Shown here one piece after another: positions 60,417 through 64,000 of a DNA stretch of 64,000 nucleotides. Made by a program: the position numbers and the translations under genes. Source of the DNA: Cenococcum geophilum 1.58 (taxonomy: Eukaryota > Ascomycota > Dothideomycetes > Gloniales > Gloniaceae); NCBI GenBank assembly GCA_001692895.1, contig KV748177.1, forward strand, positions 2,976,001-3,040,000, in the 5' to 3' direction. The number at the start of each line of letters is the position of its first letter. Within the stretch, counting starts at the first letter, position 1. The notes beneath the pieces were generated by a model. It did no database searches, had not been told where the DNA came from, and was given only the letters and a program-made list of their open reading frames with translations.

Positions 60417-61500
60417 AAAATACTAGAGAGACTATAGGAGGTTATATTATAGGACTTTATTATAAAGTTACTAAGGTTAAGGGACCCTATTACTAGGCAA
60501 GATTATAACGTAATCTTAATAATAGTAGATAAGCTAATAAAGTAGGGATACTTTATAGCATGCACAGAGGAAATCTTAGCGGAAGATATCGCTAAAATCT
60601 ATATTAAAAAAGTGTTTATAAGACACGGAGCACTAAATAAAATTATATCGGATAGAAATTTAAGATTTATAGCAGCATTTTAGGAGGTATTTTTAGCAGA
60701 ATAGGGGGTTTAAGTAGCAACTTCTACCGTATATTATCCACAGACAGACGGTTAAATAGAAAGATTAAATTAGACACTAGAATAGTATCTAAAACACTAT
60801 ATTAATTACGCATAGAATAATTAGGTATTATTATTACTAGTTATATAGTTTATATATAATGCAACACCTTAAGAAGGGATAGGAATATTACTATTTAAGG
60901 CAAATTACGGATATAAACTAAGGATATTGTTATTGCCACATTAAGTAAAGAAGATAAGTAGTACAGCTAAGTAAAGAATAGAGATATTAATTAATCTTTA
61001 TATAAACCTTATAGAAATAGTAAAGGTAGTATAGTAAAGAATAAAAAGGTACTATAACGCTAAGAGATCTAAGGGACCAGATCTTAAGAAGGGAGATAAA
61101 GTATAGCTACTATATAAAAATTTTAAGAGTTAACGACTAAGTAAGAAATTAGACCACGTTAAACTAGGACCTTTTAAAATTATATAAAGAATTTCATCAG
61201 TTATATTTAAGTTAAACTTATCAGCTAAAATAAAGATCTACCTTATACAGTATATTATAATACTAGAGCTAGTATACGGGAATATTAAGCTACTAGTCTA
61301 TAAGGCAGATACGTATAAAGGATAGGAAGAAGACAAGTAGTAAGTTTTAAAGATTATTAGTTATAAGGACATCGATAGTAAAACATAGTATAAAGTAAAG
61401 TAGATAGGCTATAATAAGACTACCTAGGAACTACTAGAGAATCTAAAAAACGCTATAGGAAAGGTATAAAAGTATTAGAAGAAATTAGGTTAGGCAATAT
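60417..61500 (+). pseudogene. Gypsy H pol remnant (integrase and chromodomain)
   Basis: It starts at the equivalent of Gypsy A 22743, just upstream of the integrase core. First Asp near 60528, second near 60651 and Glu in the I-E-R-L-N motif near 60757, then the C-terminal part and a chromodomain-like end near 61385-61450. Protease, RT and RNase H are lacking because of the deletion at J. Confidence 0.85.
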
Positions 61501-61519
61501 TAATAAAAAAGGATTACTA

Positions 61520-61815
61520 AAGAATAAGTCACCTAAGGGGGACCTAAGAGGAACACCTACCGAGGTATTTAGAGTTGTTTTCCTTTCTATTAAAGAAGAA
61601 TCCGTTCTTTTATTACTAAGTTCCTATAAACCTTATTCTATAAGTTTCTACTCCTTAAAATAAACCTTTTTACGGACCTTTTTAAGACGGATTAACCGAG
61701 TAGACATAGCTAGACGAGAGTTAAGGGCCTATTACTAAGTATTAGTAGCCTCTTTCTTAGCATTATAAGAATAATAAAGTTTTGCTAGAGTAAATAGGAG
61801 CTTATTATTAAGCTT
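61520..61815 (-). pseudogene. Antisense reading frame downstream of pol (Gypsy H)
   Basis: The same frame as in E: K-L-N-N-K-L-L, N-A-K-K-E-A-T-N, A-L-N-S-R-L, L-I-R-L-K-K-V and L-S-N-K-R-T-D-S. RIP-type stops only. Confidence 0.35.
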
Positions 61816-62236
61816 TATAGCAGTAGATTAAACCTAAAACCCTAATTAAAGAAATTAATAAGGGGATTTAAAGATTATTAAGAGTAATAAAACACGCACA
61901 CTTAGCGTTAGAGATAAAGTATATATCGCAAGACAATCAGACGTTCGCCTTAGTGCACTTTAAATAAGAAAACGATTATTAGGAGGAAGGACTCGCTAAT
62001 ATAACATAAACTAACCCCTCTTTCGTATAACGGGAATATAGAGATAGCATTATTTCACTAAGGGATAATATTATAGCAACGGTACGAGACTAACGAGCTA
62101 TAGAAGAAGAAGAAGGAGCTTTAGGTATAATAAGTAAGGATATTAACTAAACTAATTAGACGGATATTATACCTCTAGTAAATAACCTAGAGATACTAGG
62201 TATCTATAAGGACAAAGATAAAAAGGAGGGAGATAG

Positions 62237-62658
62237 TATTATAGACGCTTTAAGTATAATATTATAACTACTTAAAGAGGAGTTAAAAGAAGCTAGTTAG
62301 TTAATAAAAGTACGGTCTAGAATAGAGCCTATAGAACTATATAATAAGGAATAGTAAGCAGAGTTATATAATATAATCTATAGGATCTATATAATCTATA
62401 AGATCTATTATAAAGCAAATAAAGCGGATAGAGCAGATAGAGTAATAACTTTCTTAGAAGTATGGATGTGTATTTAAAGGACCATAGTCCCTACCTAGAT
62501 GGTTCCTTTCCTTATAGTAAATCTTAGAATACAATTAGAGTTAATCTATTAGGCAACCGCTCTACTAGTTATATTTAAGTTATTGACTATTATTCTTTAC
62601 CTATATACCTAGCCCATTAACAAGTCTACTATAGTTCCTACTATAAGGCTTCGTTACA
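62237..62658 (+). repeat. Gypsy H 3' LTR (422 bp)
   Basis: TATTATAGACG ... CTTCGTTACA. Cassette and flanks match 50506-50927. TAGGC follows. Confidence 0.94.
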
Positions 62659-62663
62659 TAGGC

Positions 62664-63065
62664 GAACCAGCGGCGTAACGCTTACGATTTATAATTAAGA
62701 AGAAATTATAAAGAAGGTAAGTCGTAGGCTAGACAAATTAAAATTAAATAGGAAGGGAAATTTAGTATCCTACCTTAGGGGGGACTTCTACCTTTATAGG
62801 TCTTTATAGAGCCCTAGCGTTCTATTATCTTATTATCCTATTATTCTATTATCCTATTATCCTATTATTCTATTATCCTATTATCCTATTATCCTATTAT
62901 CCTATTATCCTGTTATTCTATTATCCTATTATCTAATTTACTTAAATTTAGTTACACACTTTTTATTTAGTAAAGGATAATAATAACGCTCCTATTATAT
63001 AATAGCGTCGGCTAAAGACAGCCGCTTAAGAAGGGGGAGGCAATTATTAGGCTATAGAGATATAT
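62664..63065. other. Flank with microsatellite, no gene
   Basis: Sequence that joined 50505 before Gypsy H inserted. Apart from the 8-bp microsatellite, it shows no gene. It is slightly GC-richer near 63000-63050 (cgtcggctaaagacagccg). Confidence 0.5.
62822..62933. repeat. (CTATTATC)14 microsatellite
   Basis: Fourteen contiguous 8-bp units, most of them exactly CTATTATC, with variants TTATTATC, CTATTATT and CTGTTATT. The unit has no CpA or TpG, so it is not a RIP target on either strand. Confidence 0.97.
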
Positions 63066-63247
63066 TAGCCGTAACCGGCTTAGCGCAGGCAAGGTGTAGG
63101 CGAGGTGCCTATAAAATATAGTTGCCCCGCATTAGAGAATAGTAGAATTTAGTTTTATAGTTCTACTTTATTAAGAACTAGATACTTCTTGCATCCCGCT
63201 GCTGTTATTACGTTACTATATACCCTCAGGGCCTTGGCGCCCTAATA
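63066..63247 (+). repeat. G-type LTR segment (copy 2)
   Basis: Matches 25148-25329 along about 180 bp and is less mutated (for example ccttggcgccctaata against ccttagcgccctaata). No G-type gag follows; the sequence to the right leads to an unrelated integrase. It is probably a solo LTR or the end of a truncated element. Confidence 0.65.
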
Positions 63248-63389
63248 ATACCCTTTTTTCCTATTTTTTTACTTTTTTTTCTTATATAACGTCTTAACTC
63301 TATTACGCAGTTTATATATATCCCTTGCAACGCTAGCGTCTAACGAGGTTAGTTTATACGCAAATATTATTTATAGACACGTCTATACA

Positions 63390-63859
63390 ATTATATAGTA
63401 ATATAATTAACCACTATACCTTCTAGTAGCCGGCTACCTAGGCTAAGGAAAAACCCAGAGCTACTTTAATAGGAGTATTACTAGCCAAATATATATAATA
63501 TAACACGAAGGTACGTCTCTAGCTGCTATATTTGCCGACGAGCTAAAGCCTTATATAAGATGTATAACGGCCTCCTAAAGCTACTACCTATTCTAAATTA
63601 AAGATAAAAGGATATCTTAATTAACTTTATTATTAACCTCCCTATAAGTAAAGGCTGTATAAATATTATAGTAGTTATAAACCGACTATCTAAAATAAGA
63701 CATTTAATTGCCTACCCTAATATTTTAACGCCTACTATCGCCTAACTATTCCTAGATTATATATAAAAACTCTACGGACTTCCTAAAACAATTATCTCTA
63801 ATAAAGGCAGCTAGTTTATCTTTATATTCTAAAAAGAACTAACTACCTAACTCTGCATT
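63390..63859 (+). pseudogene. Gypsy integrase fragment F (third Gypsy family)
   Basis: Read on the plus strand through RIP stops: a zinc-finger half (Y-V-S-S-C-Y-I-C-R-R-A-K), then I-N-F-I-I-N-L-P, the first catalytic Asp as Asn (V-V-I-N-R-L-S-K), H-L-I-A-Y-P, L-Y-G-L-P-K-T-I-I-S and the second as Asn (S-N-K-G-S-Q-F-I-F). It is cut by the Copia LTR at 63860 before the Glu. The sequence differs from the integrases of A and of G. RT and gag are absent on the left. Confidence 0.8.
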
Positions 63860-64000
63860 TATTGGTCACATAGGGTAACTCACCAATAACGACTACTTGA
63901 GTAGGTTACAGTGATGTTAGTTAATAAAGCTTTTTGATTAGAATGAGGAAGGGCGAGGAGCCTAAGGCTCCTCGCCACGCTAGTGCCGCGGCAACACGTG
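63860..64000 (-). repeat. Copia LTR L, cut by the window end
   Basis: It starts TATTGG (TGTTGG before RIP), as Copia D's LTR does, and shares ccacgctagtgccgcggc with it, but is otherwise a different subfamily. A perfect hairpin with 10-bp arms and a 3-base loop, GCGAGGAGCC-TAA-GGCTCCTCGC, lies at 63953-63975. Being less RIPed and inserted in fragment F, it appears younger than F. Confidence 0.7.

Larger units (their letters stand above)
50506..62658 (+). mobile_element. Gypsy H: internally deleted copy carrying Gypsy J
   Basis: Both LTRs (50506-50927 and 62237-62658) are of the same subtype and are bounded by CAGGC (50501-50505) and TAGGC (62659-62663), a 5-bp target-site duplication differing by one CpA-to-TpA change. 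The H sequence stops at 52531 in the Gag extension and resumes at 60417 just before the integrase core. About 3.8 kb present in Gypsy A (about 18975-22742) is missing, and the minus-strand Gypsy J sits at the gap. Confidence 0.9.

Noticed and set aside
1-64000. tRNA, rRNA and host protein-coding genes
   Set aside because: I found no cloverleaf-like, rRNA-like or intact intron-exon gene signal; everything I could assign belongs to mobile elements or simple repeats.

Overview
The window is AT-rich and TpA-rich. Judged by eye, CpA and TpG are scarce and CpG is kept, and almost every recognisable reading frame is broken by TAA/TAG where Gln (CAA/CAG) or Trp (TGG) is expected. This is the mark of repeat-induced point mutation (RIP), so the source is most likely a filamentous ascomycete (Pezizomycotina). 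I found no intact gene, host gene, tRNA, rRNA or CRISPR. The whole window reads as a silenced transposon graveyard of a kind typical of fungal centromeric, subtelomeric or other heterochromatic blocks; position on a chromosome cannot be told from this window.

Three groups of elements dominate. (1) One large Ty3/Gypsy chromovirus family has LTRs of about 421-427 bp (TGTTACGG...CCGTTACA), a Gag starting M-P-P-K, a retropepsin, RT, RNase H, an integrase and a chromodomain-like tail. Copies, named here: A (16932-24968, +), B (7444-15401, -), C (36757-44756, +), E (28243-50048, +), H (50506-62658, +), J (52532-60416, -) and a fragment I (6293-7443 plus 15402-15667, +). (2) Ty1/Copia elements: K (1-5734, -, running off the left edge), D (34172-48240, -) and an LTR L at the right edge (63860-64000). 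(3) Older Gypsy remnants: G (25148-27850, gag joined to an integrase with chromodomain) and F (63390-63859, integrase piece).

Layout from left to right: Copia K; an unassigned stretch; Gypsy fragment I, which holds a 297-bp non-RIPed MITE-like insert and is split by Gypsy B; an orphan stretch; Gypsy A; remnant G; then a three-level nest in which Gypsy C lies inside Copia D, which lies inside Gypsy E; a flank; Gypsy H carrying a minus-strand Gypsy J that seems to be a recombinant of two insertions; an 8-bp microsatellite; a partial LTR of the G type; integrase fragment F; and a new Copia LTR. Most insertions are bounded by 5-bp target-site duplications (TSDs) that I could read directly: CTTAA (B), TTAGT (A), GAGAC (E), ATATA (D), TATTT (C) and CAGGC/TAGGC (H). 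J has none.

The points most worth a second look are the recombinant J within the deleted H, an antisense reading frame conserved downstream of pol in all six long Gypsy copies, a perfect hairpin in Copia LTRs with paired compensatory changes, the GC-richer MITE-like insert with a long hairpin, and the interchangeable central cassette of the Gypsy LTRs. No gene here is expected to make a working protein; domain edges are approximate because frames were read by eye through stop codons.
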